NCBI GenBank assembly: GCA_023417065.1
Contig: JAEZGH010000049.1
Coordinates: 1-64,000, forward strand
Reading direction: 5' to 3'
DNA: 64,000 nucleotides
Origin: Bacteroidota bacterium
GTDB taxonomy: Bacteria > Bacteroidota > Bacteroidia > Cytophagales > Cyclobacteriaceae
This document shows positions 26,713 through 36,075 of this stretch, one piece after another. A program made the position numbers and the translations under genes. The notes beneath the pieces were generated by a model. That model did not search any database. It was given only the letters and a program-made list of their open reading frames with translations, and was not told where the DNA came from. Numbering within the stretch: the stretch's first letter is position 1; each line of letters opens with the position of its first letter.

Positions 26713-27141
26713 ATGGGAAATTCCGATGTTGTATGTTTCAGTTTAAACCCGCACAAGGAATATTGTGTTAAGCTCATTGCGTATAAGGAGACCGGAAATG
26801 GCGTTGAGATGACCGTTGAGTTGGATCCGGAAACGTGGGAGTATGCCGATTTGCTGATGTTTTTTAATCTCTATTGGGATAAGCGTCACCCGGGTAAAAT
26901 CAGCGGTATGAAGGAGGTGCAGATATCGATGTATCTAGATCGTGAGTTGTACAAAGAGTTAAAGGCCAGGGGGGAGTTGCTGGCAGACAAGGAGGCTTAT
27001 CAGAGTGCTACGCCGGATCATCCCATGTGTAAGACCACAGCGTGGTTTGCAACGGAGGTTACGGAGGAGGTAGATTTACCGGAGGAGTTGAAAAGCATGG
27101 GCACACTCCGCGAAGGGTTTACTACGCATTGGAAGGATTGA
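26713..27141 (+). CDS. Hypothetical cytosolic protein
   Basis: Protein of 142 residues from MGNSDVVCFS; the frame opens earlier (GTG 26665, ATG 26671), which would add a short hydrophobic leader. The body is acidic with repeated pattern of Lys/Glu helices (ELYKELKARGELLADKEAYQ, EVTEEVDLPEELKSMGTL) and a conserved-looking WYDK-type WDKRHPGKISG loop. I do not recognise it. Followed by the repeat region at 27180-27375. Confidence 0.55.
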   Translation: MGNSDVVCFSLNPHKEYCVKLIAYKETGNGVEMTVELDPETWEYADLLMFFNLYWDKRHPGKISGMKEVQISMYLDRELYKELKARGELLADKEAYQSATPDHPMCKTTAWFATEVTEEVDLPEELKSMGTLREGFTTHWKD

Positions 27142-27179
27142 GTTCCCGCGATGAGGGGAATGTTATGTTGTTATTAGAC

Positions 27180-27375
27180 ACGCATCGACAAACATATCGT
27201 CTCTAAAACATACCGTCCTTACAGGACGAGAATATTTTGATTTCTATTGAGCGTTTTCTGTTGTTTTGGATTGCTGCCTTCGTACTGTGGTAGGCGCTAA
27301 CATGCCGTCCCTATGGGACGGGATTGTGCCGGTGTTTTCGGTTGCCACAAACATATCGCCCCGGCAGGACGCGTT
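27180..27375. repeat. Three REP-like palindromic units
   Basis: Three related units of about 40-50 bases, roughly 85-120 bases apart: CGTCCT-TAC-AGGACG near 27210-27225, CCGTCCC-TAT-GGGACGG near 27302-27318, and CGCCCCGGCAGGACGCG near 27358-27374. Each is preceded or followed by CATACCG, CATGCCG or CATATCG, in two cases after ACAAA. This looks like the repetitive extragenic palindromes of Bacteroidota. No REP-associated tyrosine transposase is in the window. Confidence 0.55.
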
Positions 27376-27582
27376 CTCCGCGGCAATTATCGTCAGGCTT
27401 GATTTCTTGAGAATTGAACCTTGAAACTTCCCACAAAGCGCTTCACCCTGGAACAACCTGCCCCAATCAGAAACAGAAACAAGAAATCAGAACCCTGTGT
27501 GCGTGTGTCCGCGCAAAAATGACAAAATGCAGGAATGTGAAGGAATAAATTCTTTACTTTCGGACTATAATAACTTCCAGCT

Positions 27583-29184
27583 ATGCGCATCTCTAATCTT
27601 GCCCACATGTATGCTGCCAGTGCATTCATGATTATGGCACTCACATTCACAGCCTGTAAGAAGTCTCGCCCTACTTCGCCTGAAGCCAAACTTGCCTTTA
27701 GCCGCGTAATCCCTAAACCGGTTTCTGCAGCAACTACAGGCAAGACTTTTCTCATCACTGAAAAAACTACGATTGGCCTTGACTCTGCGTCTGCGGATAT
27801 GCAAAACGTTGCGGACTATCTCGCCAGGACAATCAACAGTGTCACAGGGTTGTCAATAAACGTATCCGACAAGAAAAATGCATCAATCCTGCTTGCGCTC
27901 AAAGCATCGCCAAATCTCGGTAATGAGGGATATGAACTTAAGATCGATGAAGATCAGATAGAAATTACGGCGAATAAACCTGCTGGAATCTTTTATGGTG
28001 TCCAGACGCTGCGGCAGATTATCGCGGACAAGGCCGACAATAGTCAGGACAAAGACTGGGAGGTAGCCACAGGAACCATAACCGACTATCCTGAGTACGA
28101 ATGGCGCGGATCAATGCTCGACGTATCACGCCACTTTTTCGGAGTGGATGACGTGAAAAGGTATATCGATCTTCTGAGTTTATATAAGATCAATATTTTG
28201 CACCTCCACCTCAGCGACGACCAGGGATGGCGTATTGAAATCAAATCATGGCCTAACCTTACCACTATCGGCGGACAAAGTCAGGTTGGTGGCGGAAAAG
28301 GCGGTTTCTACACGCAGGAACAATACAAGGACATTGTTGCCTATGCACAAAGCAGGTTCATTACCATCGTTCCGGAAATTGACCTCCCCGGACACATCAA
28401 CGCAGCCCTTGTGTCTTATCCCGACGAACTGCTTCCCGGACCACCGCTGAAAGCTGAGCCAGGCGCGAAAAAGCCTGTTGCAGGCCAGCCGCACTATGGA
28501 ATGGAAGTCGGATTCAGCACGCTTTCTCTTAAGAAGGAGATGACGTTTAAATTCGTCAACGACGTTATCCGCGAGATATCCGAGATGACTCCGGGGCCTT
28601 ACTTTCATGTGGGTGGCGACGAAGCTGCCGTAACGCCCAAACCTGATTATATCGCTTTTGTGAATCAGTTCCGGGAAATTGTCCGCGCCAACGGCAAGAC
28701 CATGATTGGTTGGGAAGAAATTGCCCAGGCCGACCTGGACTCTACCAACATCGCGCAGTTCTGGCATTCGCGCAGCTACGCCAAAATGGCTGCCGACAAA
28801 GGGGCACGCCTGATTTTCTCACCCTCTACAAAGGTGTATCTCGATATGCAGTACGATTCCACGTCGCGTATCGGGTTGCATTGGGCTGCTTATATTGAAG
28901 TCGACTCATCCTACCAGTGGGATCCTGCTACACTGGTGCCTGGCATCGAACGGGAATCTATTATTGGTGTGGAGGCACCGCTCTGGACAGAAACTGTGTT
29001 GACGATGGATGATATTGAATATCTGGTGTTTCCACGCTTACCTGGCGTCGCCGAAATCGGATGGACTCCGGCTTCTGCGCGCAGCTGGGATGAATACAAG
29101 TCGCGGCTTGCCAATCACACCAGACTGTGGAAGGCTATGGAAATTGACTTCTATCCGTCCAACAAAGTTAGCTGGACCGAATAA
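27583..29184 (+). CDS. Beta-N-acetylhexosaminidase, GH20, lipoprotein
   Basis: Protein of 533 residues. Lipobox FTAC places the lipidated Cys at 25. A GH20b N-terminal domain (35-165) is followed by the GH20 TIM barrel from GSMLDVSRHFF (about 177). The catalytic Asp346-Glu347 pair is in FHVGGDEAAV; SDDQGW and WHSRSY, WTETVL line the sugar site. It cleaves terminal GlcNAc/GalNAc from chitin oligomers or glycans, at the cell surface or periplasm. A terminator follows directly. Confidence 0.94.
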   Translation: MRISNLAHMYAASAFMIMALTFTACKKSRPTSPEAKLAFSRVIPKPVSAATTGKTFLITEKTTIGLDSASADMQNVADYLARTINSVTGLSINVSDKKNASILLALKASPNLGNEGYELKIDEDQIEITANKPAGIFYGVQTLRQIIADKADNSQDKDWEVATGTITDYPEYEWRGSMLDVSRHFFGVDDVKRYIDLLSLYKINILHLHLSDDQGWRIEIKSWPNLTTIGGQSQVGGGKGGFYTQEQYKDIVAYAQSRFITIVPEIDLPGHINAALVSYPDELLPGPPLKAEPGAKKPVAGQPHYGMEVGFSTLSLKKEMTFKFVNDVIREISEMTPGPYFHVGGDEAAVTPKPDYIAFVNQFREIVRANGKTMIGWEEIAQADLDSTNIAQFWHSRSYAKMAADKGARLIFSPSTKVYLDMQYDSTSRIGLHWAAYIEVDSSYQWDPATLVPGIERESIIGVEAPLWTETVLTMDDIEYLVFPRLPGVAEIGWTPASARSWDEYKSRLANHTRLWKAMEIDFYPSNKVSWTE

Positions 29185-29210
29185 TCAGTCTAAATAATCG
29201 TAAACGAAGA

Positions 29211-29237
29211 ATCCCGCCGAGTGCGGGATTTTTTTTT
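29211..29237 (+). terminator. Terminator after the GH20 gene
   Basis: ATCCCGC pairs with GCGGGAT around a 5-base loop and is followed by nine T. It lies 27 bases after the stop codon. Confidence 0.9.
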
Positions 29238-29573
29238 CAACAAAGTGCGAATAAAGTTGCGCAGTATCCATCACGTTGTGTTTCCCCATTTGAGGCATTT
29301 CCGACTAACACCGGTGAATTTGAGATTGAAAAACCGCTCAGCTTCTACAAAAACAAGTTATCACGTGAAAATTAATAAATCGGCCGTTAGCTTGAGTTCT
29401 GGTTATTCAACCCCCAAATTTGTTAACTCAACGGCAAGAACCGCCCGTTTATCGGCCAACTAGAAATTTGTTGCAGGTTAATGAAGAGTGCCGTCTCTCC
29501 AAAAATCCACAGAATGAAAGGGCTGATCAGCGGGCATGTGATTTCAGTACACTTAACCCAAAAGAACACCTCT
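29238..29573. other. Intergenic stretch before the large lipoprotein gene
   Basis: About 335 bases. No gene or repeat is seen. It should hold the promoter for the gene at 29574. Confidence 0.4.
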
Positions 29574-31118
29574 ATGAAACACTCATCAAAGTACCTATTT
29601 ATAACGGTCCCCCTACTTGTTATTGCATTCTTACTTCAATCCTGTGAAGAACAGGAAGTTCGCCCCGAAAAACAAACAGTTCAATTCGATTTGAGTATCG
29701 CGTCTTCACAGACGAAAGGATCTGACGACGCAAGTCTGCCAAACGATGCCCGCGCACGTATCACTGTTACGGCAAGTAACGGTACCGTGGTGCTCGACGG
29801 TCGTGAAGTCAGCGTTTACAAATCCGGCGACAAGTGGCTTACTGAGGCAATTGACCTTGAACCAGGATCATATGCCATTACCGAAATGATTGTCGTGTCC
29901 GACAGCACAGAATTGTTCGCCACACCAAAACAAGGTGCGGAACTGGCGACGTCAGATATGGATGCTCTGCCCTATAACTTTGCGATTAAGCCAAAAGACG
30001 CGCTAACGCTGAGCATTCCAATCATCGACATCCGGTTCCTCGATCTCATCAAGCTCGGTTACCCGGCTTCCAAAGGAAAAACGCTTCCGATAGAAGTGTA
30101 CCAGGACTCCAGACTCACGGCTGCCAAAGCCGAGATCTGGCAGGATAGAAAACTGATCCAAACGCTGAAACTTAGTGCTGGTACCAACGGCGTTGAACTG
30201 AAAGGCGATGACAAGAAGCCGTACACAATTACTGTTTATACGTCGGCGTTTGCTAAAACCGAGACGTTCCTTTTGAAGGACATTCAGAAAAAAATCGGTA
30301 AGAAAGCATGGGCGCTACACCTCATCCCTGCACTAATATTCAAAATCACTTCTTATGATGATGGCGAAACCTACGATTTCAACTTTAGAATGGAGGGCAC
30401 TGGCTCCGTCGGCATCTGGTGGGGCGATGGTGGACTCACTGCAACCAGCGTTCCTTTTGAAGTAGGCCATAATTACGCTCCCGCTGGCAACTATACGCTC
30501 ATCGTTACGGGCAACCTCAACCAGATTACTGATTTCTCAGGCTTCTCATACAGCACGATCATGACGAAAATCACGGGTCTGACTAACCTTACAGCGCTTA
30601 AGGTGTATGATCCTTCATGGGGAGCCGTGCCAATCAAAGTTGATTTGAGCAAGTGCAAGCAGTTGGAGCGTATCAACATCGCCAAATACGGGGCGCCGTT
30701 TGAAACGATTAACCTGGCAACGGACTTCAAACTTCCTTCGGATCATTACATCAAGACGTTCATCTTCGATGCAACCAGTTTTGACATGAATCGCGAATTC
30801 ATCAGCCAGGCAGAACTTGCGGCGTTTGTTAACAACATCCATGCAAATGCTGTAGCACGCAACATCACGGACGGTAAGTTCTTCGTCAACCCTGTAGAGT
30901 CACCTAACGCTGCCACGCAGGCCAAACTTGACATCCTTGTTAATACCTACGACTGGCAGGTTGGCTTCAATGATGACATCTACAACGCGTGGGGTCGTGC
31001 CGCCGCAGGCAGGAAGTCATCCGATCTTGACTCCCGCAGAGAGCAATGGCTGCGTGAAAGATTTTCGAACAGCGATCAGATCATCGAAAGTGGTCGCGCC
31101 GCTGCCACGGTAAAGTAA
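29574..31118 (+). CDS. Large surface lipoprotein
   Basis: Protein of 514 residues from MKHSSKYL; the lipobox LLQSC fixes the start. The frame opens 31 codons further up with no signal sequence. Mature part: an N-terminal beta-rich region (about 30-260) with TASNGTVVLDGREVSVYKSGDKW, then a middle segment with GIWWGDGG and FEVGHNYAPAGNYTLIVTG (PKD-like strand pattern), then a leucine-spaced stretch (ITGLTNLTALKVYDPSW, LSKCKQLERINI) resembling the BspA/leucine-rich surface repeats. Likely surface adhesin or binding lipoprotein; no specific function. Confidence 0.75.
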   Translation: MKHSSKYLFITVPLLVIAFLLQSCEEQEVRPEKQTVQFDLSIASSQTKGSDDASLPNDARARITVTASNGTVVLDGREVSVYKSGDKWLTEAIDLEPGSYAITEMIVVSDSTELFATPKQGAELATSDMDALPYNFAIKPKDALTLSIPIIDIRFLDLIKLGYPASKGKTLPIEVYQDSRLTAAKAEIWQDRKLIQTLKLSAGTNGVELKGDDKKPYTITVYTSAFAKTETFLLKDIQKKIGKKAWALHLIPALIFKITSYDDGETYDFNFRMEGTGSVGIWWGDGGLTATSVPFEVGHNYAPAGNYTLIVTGNLNQITDFSGFSYSTIMTKITGLTNLTALKVYDPSWGAVPIKVDLSKCKQLERINIAKYGAPFETINLATDFKLPSDHYIKTFIFDATSFDMNREFISQAELAAFVNNIHANAVARNITDGKFFVNPVESPNAATQAKLDILVNTYDWQVGFNDDIYNAWGRAAAGRKSSDLDSRREQWLRERFSNSDQIIESGRAAATVK

Positions 31119-31142
31119 TCACGTTGGCTTAGTAAGTTTGCT

Positions 31143-31182
31143 TAAAAAAAAACCGGTTTGTTCGACAGACCGGTTTTTTTTA
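31143..31182 (+). terminator. Terminator after the large lipoprotein gene
   Basis: AAAAACCGGT pairs with ACCGGTTTTT around a loop of about 11 bases, ending in a T-run. The A-run on the other side could also serve the ThuA gene, which ends at 31322 on the opposite strand. Confidence 0.9.
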
Positions 31183-31321
31183 TCTCATGCCCTGAATCTC
31201 TCACGGATCACACAAGAATACACGTGTTCTTGCCTGAAACCTGAAACTTGGACCTCCCTCGCAGCTCCGCAATGGAGAATGAAGCCCCAACAGAAATAAA
31301 TAAGGCATCAGAAATCCGCAA

Positions 31322-32380
31322 TCACTTCTCCCACTTTCGCTGACTCACCAGGCCTGCAGTTGGGAAGTCTTTCGGCAGGGGTTGTGTGACCTTGCCTGTC
31401 GCCGCCCACTCGCAAGCACGCTGGAAGAACGTGATGAAGCCTACACATTCCATGGAGTAATCGGTGTGGCCCAGGGGTGTGTGGAAGATTCTTCCCTTTT
31501 TGTATTCAACGGCGATCATCATCGGTTCGTGGCGGTTGGTCCCGCGCAGGGGAGAGAAGTGCGATGCATTCTTCTCAACGTCAGAAAATGCGGTGGCAAG
31601 TATATTCATATTTTCTGCCGGTCCTCGCATGCGATCGTACAGTTCGTCAGGTGCGTGCAGCCACTTTGAGGGCATGTCGCGTGTAATGGGATGTTCGGTG
31701 TCGCGGACAGAGATGACAAACTCGTATTGTCGTCCATGAGACCCTGCAGGGCCTGCTGTAGTATCGCGTACGATTTCACCGGCATCGTTGTAATAAACAT
31801 AGGGACCGCTTTTTTCATTCCGGTTGCCCCATGCTCCGAGTGCGATCATCTTATTGAAGGCTTTCCATTCAGGAAATGAATTGTCAGCGGCGTGGACAAC
31901 GACGAAGCCACCGCCGTTGCTGATGAATTGCTCAAATGCCTTCTGCGTTTCGTCGGGCCATGGTGCGGCCATCCACCCGAAGTTGGAAATTACCACGTGA
32001 TACTTCGAGAAGTCAGGCTTAAAGTCTGGGTCGGGTGTCGGCTTATCAGTGTGGATGTATTTGTCGTCGTTGCCGATAGGGTAGAGCCTGAGGAGTTGTT
32101 TGCGTTTGGCTTCGCCGAGGTTAGGGTCGCCATCGTTGTGTGGCCCCTGCCATACGTACTTCGTCCGCGCGACATCCACGTCAAATAATCCGGTTTGTTC
32201 CAGGTAGTCTTTCATCATCGCTGTCGTCTTCGGCCAGATGCCGTGGTTGTTTTGTCCATCGACAATGAGCGCCTTCAGTCTGGGGTTTGCGTTTCCCGTA
32301 TTTTGGGATGAAACATTGAAATGCAGAAGCGTCAGTGAAAGAAGTACAACGAATCCGCGGAACGAGTAGGGTCTTTTCAT
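31322..32380 (-). CDS. ThuA-domain protein (trehalose-utilisation-like)
   Basis: Protein of 352 residues with a signal peptide (about 1-26). The ThuA fold covers 30-340: KALIVDGQNNHGIWP, HVVISNFGWMAAPWPDETQKAF, GGGFVVVHAADNSFPEW, HFSPLRGTNRHEPMMIAVEYKKGRIFHTPLGHTDYSME. Members act on 3-ketosugars or trehalose breakdown. In this window a DUF1080 gene is also present, a common partner in keto-sugar metabolism, though not in the same operon. Confidence 0.93.
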   Translation of the reverse strand: MKRPYSFRGFVVLLSLTLLHFNVSSQNTGNANPRLKALIVDGQNNHGIWPKTTAMMKDYLEQTGLFDVDVARTKYVWQGPHNDGDPNLGEAKRKQLLRLYPIGNDDKYIHTDKPTPDPDFKPDFSKYHVVISNFGWMAAPWPDETQKAFEQFISNGGGFVVVHAADNSFPEWKAFNKMIALGAWGNRNEKSGPYVYYNDAGEIVRDTTAGPAGSHGRQYEFVISVRDTEHPITRDMPSKWLHAPDELYDRMRGPAENMNILATAFSDVEKNASHFSPLRGTNRHEPMMIAVEYKKGRIFHTPLGHTDYSMECVGFITFFQRACEWAATGKVTQPLPKDFPTAGLVSQRKWEK

Positions 32381-33134
32381 GTGGCAAAATTGAGTTGGAA
32401 GTTAGAAAGGATATGGCAATTGGGCAAAGGTTGGGGTTGGGTTCGTCAACGGTGGGGGCTCATGTGACAAATGCGATAGGCGATTAGCTGTCTCACTGTC
32501 CAGGTCGCGCTGCATACGTTCACGGATGCCGCCGCTTTGAACGTAGGCAGCTTCTGATGATCCCAGACTGCGTCGTGCTACGCTGATGAGTTTTATTTAG
32601 ATTCTTCAGATGTGGCGGATACCATACTGCCCTCCGCGATATTTTGCTTGCCTCTTCGTGCATCCTGTGTCATCTGGCCACTGGTGCGATCGAAGCTTGA
32701 AAAGAATCTTCTGGTGAAGTAGTTCGTATCATCGCAGATTATCTCAGCTTTTTGATAACTAAACAAGTTGCGGTATCCACCGTGCGGAGGAATGAACCCT
32801 TCGGTGTTGTTGATTTTTCATTTATGTGATAACTGCTAATGGTTGCCAGCAGGACGGCTGAGGCGGAAACAAATTCCAAAAAAAGAATTATTCAGCTAAA
32901 ATTGCGGTGATCAAGTGTCCTGCGAGTCCCAATGCCCACTAACGAAATCAAAAGAAATAAATTTCAAACCAAACCGTTATTTTTATATAGTGTTCAGGTA
33001 CTGCAAAACACCTGGCCGCTTATCCCTGGGGCTGTTTTCTCCCGCTAGCCCCACGGCCCATAAAAGATTATTACAGCGCTACACCTTTCTTATGCGGAAG
33101 GCAGGCAAAGGTCCAATTGAACAGCATCGCGAGG

Positions 33135-33172
33135 CAAAGACAAAGCATAATTAAAGCAAAGACGAAGCATAG
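33135..33172 (+). repeat. 16-bp direct repeat, two copies
   Basis: GCAAAGACAAAGCATA (33135-33150) and GCAAAGACGAAGCATA (33157-33172) differ by one base and are 22 bp apart. The second copy runs into the hairpin at 33168-33212. Confidence 0.75.
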
Positions 33173-33212
33173 TAATAGCATAAACGGGCTCATCTTATGC
33201 TACTACTATGCG
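33168..33212. other. Long hairpin, 17-bp imperfect stem
   Basis: GCATAGTAATAGCATAA (33168-33184) pairs with TTATGCTACTACTATGC (33196-33212) with one mismatch and an 11-base loop. No U-run follows, so it is not an ordinary terminator. About 200 bases upstream of the gene at 33416. Confidence 0.8.
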
Positions 33213-33415
33213 TCGGGTTTTACTCATGCAGACTTTATTTCTCCTTCGCGATACACCTTAGGTTACTCGGCGTATAAGGTCCTCAGCATTCTGGTCACCT
33301 CCGGGGGGGCTGTTCTTACTAGCGAAAAGCCTTGCGAAAAAAAAATCCGGTGGTAGGTGGTAGGTAGTACCCCTGTATATGTGTTTTATAGGTGTACGAA
33401 AAAATAATAATTCTT

Positions 33416-34273
33416 ATGGCAACACTTAAATCTTCATTAAAAATGATAGGTACGCTCGACAACCTTTCATTTTACAGAGTAGCAGGTTCCAAAGAAATCT
33501 TTGTACGACCTAAGGGTGGTCCTTCCTCAAAACGAGTTAAGACAGACCCGGGTTTTGCGAGGACGAGGGAAAATGCGAGCGAATTTGCTGCACGCGCGAT
33601 AGCAGGCAACATGATCCGGGAGGGATTAAAAGGCGGCCTTACTGAAATTATCGATTATAGACTGGTGCAATCTCTGCACGCGCCGCTCAGGACCCTGCAG
33701 GTTCTCGATCTTCGTAGGCCCGGCGAACGTGGAATTTCATTATCAGAAAACGCCGTGATAGTCGAAGGGCTGTCGCTTAACAAATCCTGCAACCTCGAAT
33801 CGTTGATCCGGACTCCTATTTCATGTGAAATCCGTGAAGATGGCACGGCAACGGTGCATATCCCAAAGCTCGCACCGGGAATAAATTTGCGACTGAAGTC
33901 CCGCCATCAGTTCTTTCGGATCTGCGCTGTGCTGGCTTCAGTCCCCGACATTCACCGGGTAGGTGAACAGTGGATTCCCATGGTCCCAAATCACAGGAGC
34001 GGAAGTAAAAAAGTATACGACCATACGCCGTGGATACATGCATCGACCACTACCGAACCTTATACGTTCCACCTGGAGCAGAAGATCAAACCTGATTCGG
34101 ACAGGTTTATATGGATGCTCAGCGTCGGCGTACAGATTGGCAGGATGGTTACGCCGACTGAAATTGTTCCGATCCCTCGTAAAGGTGCAGCCAAAGTAAT
34201 GCGCGCACTTTCAGGCAGGAAGATGGAAGGAGAACCCGGCGAAGATGTGCAACCATCACCGGAGGTTGTATAG
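33416..34273 (+). CDS. Hypothetical protein of a Bacteroidota-specific family
   Basis: Protein of 285 residues from MATLKSSLKMIG; a GTG 8 codons upstream is a weaker start. The N-terminus IGTLDNLSFYRVAGSKEIFV, then a basic KTDPGFARTRENASEFA segment, is a recurrent signature of short proteins in Bacteroidota genomes near mobile or hypervariable regions, but no function is known. The rest is a mixed beta-rich domain. No signal peptide. A strong 10-bp hairpin (34290-34318) begins 17 bases after the stop codon. Confidence 0.7.
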   Translation: MATLKSSLKMIGTLDNLSFYRVAGSKEIFVRPKGGPSSKRVKTDPGFARTRENASEFAARAIAGNMIREGLKGGLTEIIDYRLVQSLHAPLRTLQVLDLRRPGERGISLSENAVIVEGLSLNKSCNLESLIRTPISCEIREDGTATVHIPKLAPGINLRLKSRHQFFRICAVLASVPDIHRVGEQWIPMVPNHRSGSKKVYDHTPWIHASTTTEPYTFHLEQKIKPDSDRFIWMLSVGVQIGRMVTPTEIVPIPRKGAAKVMRALSGRKMEGEPGEDVQPSPEVV

Positions 34274-34289
34274 GAATTGTTTTTTATTT

Positions 34290-34318
34290 CCTCAGAGTCC
34301 CTCGAGGCGACTCTGAGG
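34290..34318. other. Perfect 10-bp hairpin after the 285-residue gene
   Basis: CCTCAGAGTC pairs with GACTCTGAGG around CCTCGAGGC, itself self-complementary. No U-run follows on either strand. It may act as a transcript-end structure or processing signal between two convergent genes. Confidence 0.7.
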
Positions 34319-34411
34319 AACTATACGTGTGCAGGTGTTAAGTGCGAAGGCTGTCCGAGGCCCAACTGTTCACGAAGCCCTGTCAGAAACAGAAGCAGAT
34401 CAAAATCCTGC

Positions 34412-35491
34412 TTAAACCGCTACAGCAACCTCATTGCCGATGGAGCTGCTTCTGCTTTGCTCAACGATATACTCACTCCAGACGATGAGGTCGTTGTCGT
34501 CATCGGTTGTGGTCTTATATTTCTTATAGGAAGACGATACGAGATGTGAGAATGTACTGACCCTGTTTTCGAAGTAGTCGTCGAGCATCGCGGAAATTTC
34601 GGAAGACTTCTTCTTTTTGACATTGCCGATGTGATATCTCGGATGAAGACCATATGAAAACGGCATAATGTTACCCTTTTCATCCAGTATTACCGACCTG
34701 GAAATTCTGACGAAGTTCGTTTTTGTCGGGATGAAGGCGTCGTCGATATAGCCGCAAATTTCAGGGTTCGTTTCAATGACAAACCGATGGAGGCAATCCA
34801 TCTGAATATGCATGATGCCCGCGTATTTTTCCTGAAGGTAGTTGAATACAATGTAGGCTCTGTGCAAATCTTCGAGATCAAGACCATTGGGAATTTCCCT
34901 GATGGCTCTGCCTGACAACTCGAGCGGATGGAACTGAACGAACGAGGCGCCAAGATCATGCGCCACTTCCGCTACCTCAGTCATCTTTCGCCATGAACCG
35001 TTGGCGATGGCGCTAACGACGGCCAATCGTTTCCCGGCGGCGACAACGGTTTCGGCACCCTTTATGACTTTGTGATAGGCACCCTTCATGTGGCGTATCT
35101 CGTCGTGCATTTTTTCGTCGCCGTCGATACTTACCGCCACCAGATCAAGCCACGGCAAACTTTCGGTTGCGATCTTTGATTCCGCCAGGATGCCGTTTGT
35201 CACCAGTTGTGTTTGCATTCCCAGTAGTTTGGCTTGCATCAACACTGAACTGAGCTCCTTGTAAAGGAAGGGTTCACCACCGCTGACAGAAAGGACCGTA
35301 TATCCGTATTGGCGAATAGATTCCATCAGGGGAATGATATCATCTGCCGCCAGTGCTTCCCTGTGCCTTGGTGATGATTCACTGTAGCAATGCAGACACG
35401 TCAGGTTACATTGCAACGTGGGGTGTATATGCAAAATACCTCCGACGCAGGGGTCGGAGGCAAAGCTTGATGCTGATTGATGACCTTCCAT
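34412..35491 (-). CDS. Radical SAM protein, peptide-modifying type
   Basis: Protein of 359 residues. The radical SAM Cys triad is CNLTCLHC (Cys28, Cys32, Cys35), followed by SGGEPFLYKEL (SAM-binding), VTNGIL and VSIDGDEKMHDEIR, a TIM-barrel core. The C-terminal region (from about 250) holds MPFSYGLHPRYHIGNV, the position of a SPASM-like extension, but without the run of Cys expected of a full SPASM domain, so it may bind at most one extra cluster or none. It starts 8 bases after the 100-residue gene stop, so the two are co-transcribed. It looks like a RiPP- or protein-modifying enzyme; target unproven. Confidence 0.85.
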   Translation of the reverse strand: MEGHQSASSFASDPCVGGILHIHPTLQCNLTCLHCYSESSPRHREALAADDIIPLMESIRQYGYTVLSVSGGEPFLYKELSSVLMQAKLLGMQTQLVTNGILAESKIATESLPWLDLVAVSIDGDEKMHDEIRHMKGAYHKVIKGAETVVAAGKRLAVVSAIANGSWRKMTEVAEVAHDLGASFVQFHPLELSGRAIREIPNGLDLEDLHRAYIVFNYLQEKYAGIMHIQMDCLHRFVIETNPEICGYIDDAFIPTKTNFVRISRSVILDEKGNIMPFSYGLHPRYHIGNVKKKKSSEISAMLDDYFENRVSTFSHLVSSSYKKYKTTTDDDNDLIVWSEYIVEQSRSSSIGNEVAVAV

Positions 35492-35499
35492 AGTCAGCG

Positions 35500-35802
35500 C
35501 TACATTTGACGTGCGTTAAACTGCATGTGAACATCAATGAATTCGGGATTGATTATCCCTTTGGGAAATACTTTCACCCGGTCGAGTCCCCGCGTTCCAA
35601 AGAGCTCAGGAAGCGCGCCCCAGCTGTCTTTAGGTAATCGTCCTACTACGTTGATCACATCCGGCCCTGGTTGTCCGAGTACCCACCACTTTTCGAGCAG
35701 GAGCCTGTTGGATCGAAGGTTGGTTAGCAGGGCCGAATACTTCTTCAGGTGGAGTTTTTCAATCCCGGCAGCCTCCAGCGAGCTTAAGAATTCTTTTTCC
35801 AT
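35500..35802 (-). CDS. 100-residue partner of the radical SAM enzyme
   Basis: Protein of 100 residues beginning MEKEFLSSLEAAGIEKLHLKK, with a helical N-terminal half and a proline-glycine-rich C-terminal half (LGQPGPDVINVVGRLPKDSW, VFPKGIINPEFIDVHMQF). It lies directly upstream of the radical SAM gene on the same strand with an 8-base gap. No Cys, and no leader-peptide GG motif. It could be a substrate, a substrate-binding scaffold or an unrelated small protein; only the pairing is seen. Confidence 0.65.
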   Translation of the reverse strand: MEKEFLSSLEAAGIEKLHLKKYSALLTNLRSNRLLLEKWWVLGQPGPDVINVVGRLPKDSWGALPELFGTRGLDRVKVFPKGIINPEFIDVHMQFNARQM

Positions 35803-36015
35803 AACGATTCGTCAGTGTTTATAGTGCTGACTCCGCACTGTTAATTGATTTCTGATTCCTGATTTCTCGTGGCCTAAACAAACTACGAGCTTTCGAAATG
35901 CTTTGACGTAAAAGCCGGCGAAGGGTAAACCCTATTTGAAATGCAGCGGTGTGATCTTTCGTGAAGGGGGCTTTACGCGCCGTGAAGAGGGGGCGTTACA
36001 ACGTGAAGGTTATGT

Positions 36016-36049
36016 GTATTCCGCATTCGCTTATGCGAATGCAGAATAC
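36016..36049. other. Hairpin of 15 bp with one mismatch
   Basis: GTATTCCGCATTCGC pairs with GCGAATGCAGAATAC around TTAT. It lies about 30 bases past the tail of the SWIM gene region and on the other side of a stretch rich in GTGAAG repeats. Terminator-like in strength, but no U-run. Confidence 0.7.
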
Positions 36050-36075
36050 TTGTCGCAAGAGGTGTCATTGCCGCG

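Larger units (their letters stand above)
32381..33415. other. 1-kb gap without a recognised gene
   Basis: The frames 32915-33154 and 33117-33356 have no domain, signal peptide or start-site support. The interval contains a direct repeat (33135-33172) and a long hairpin (33168-33212), described separately. It marks the left edge of the accessory part of the window. Confidence 0.5.

Noticed and set aside
28246..28767. 173-codon minus frame opposite the GH20 gene
   Set aside because: Shadow of the catalytic domain of a clearly real enzyme.
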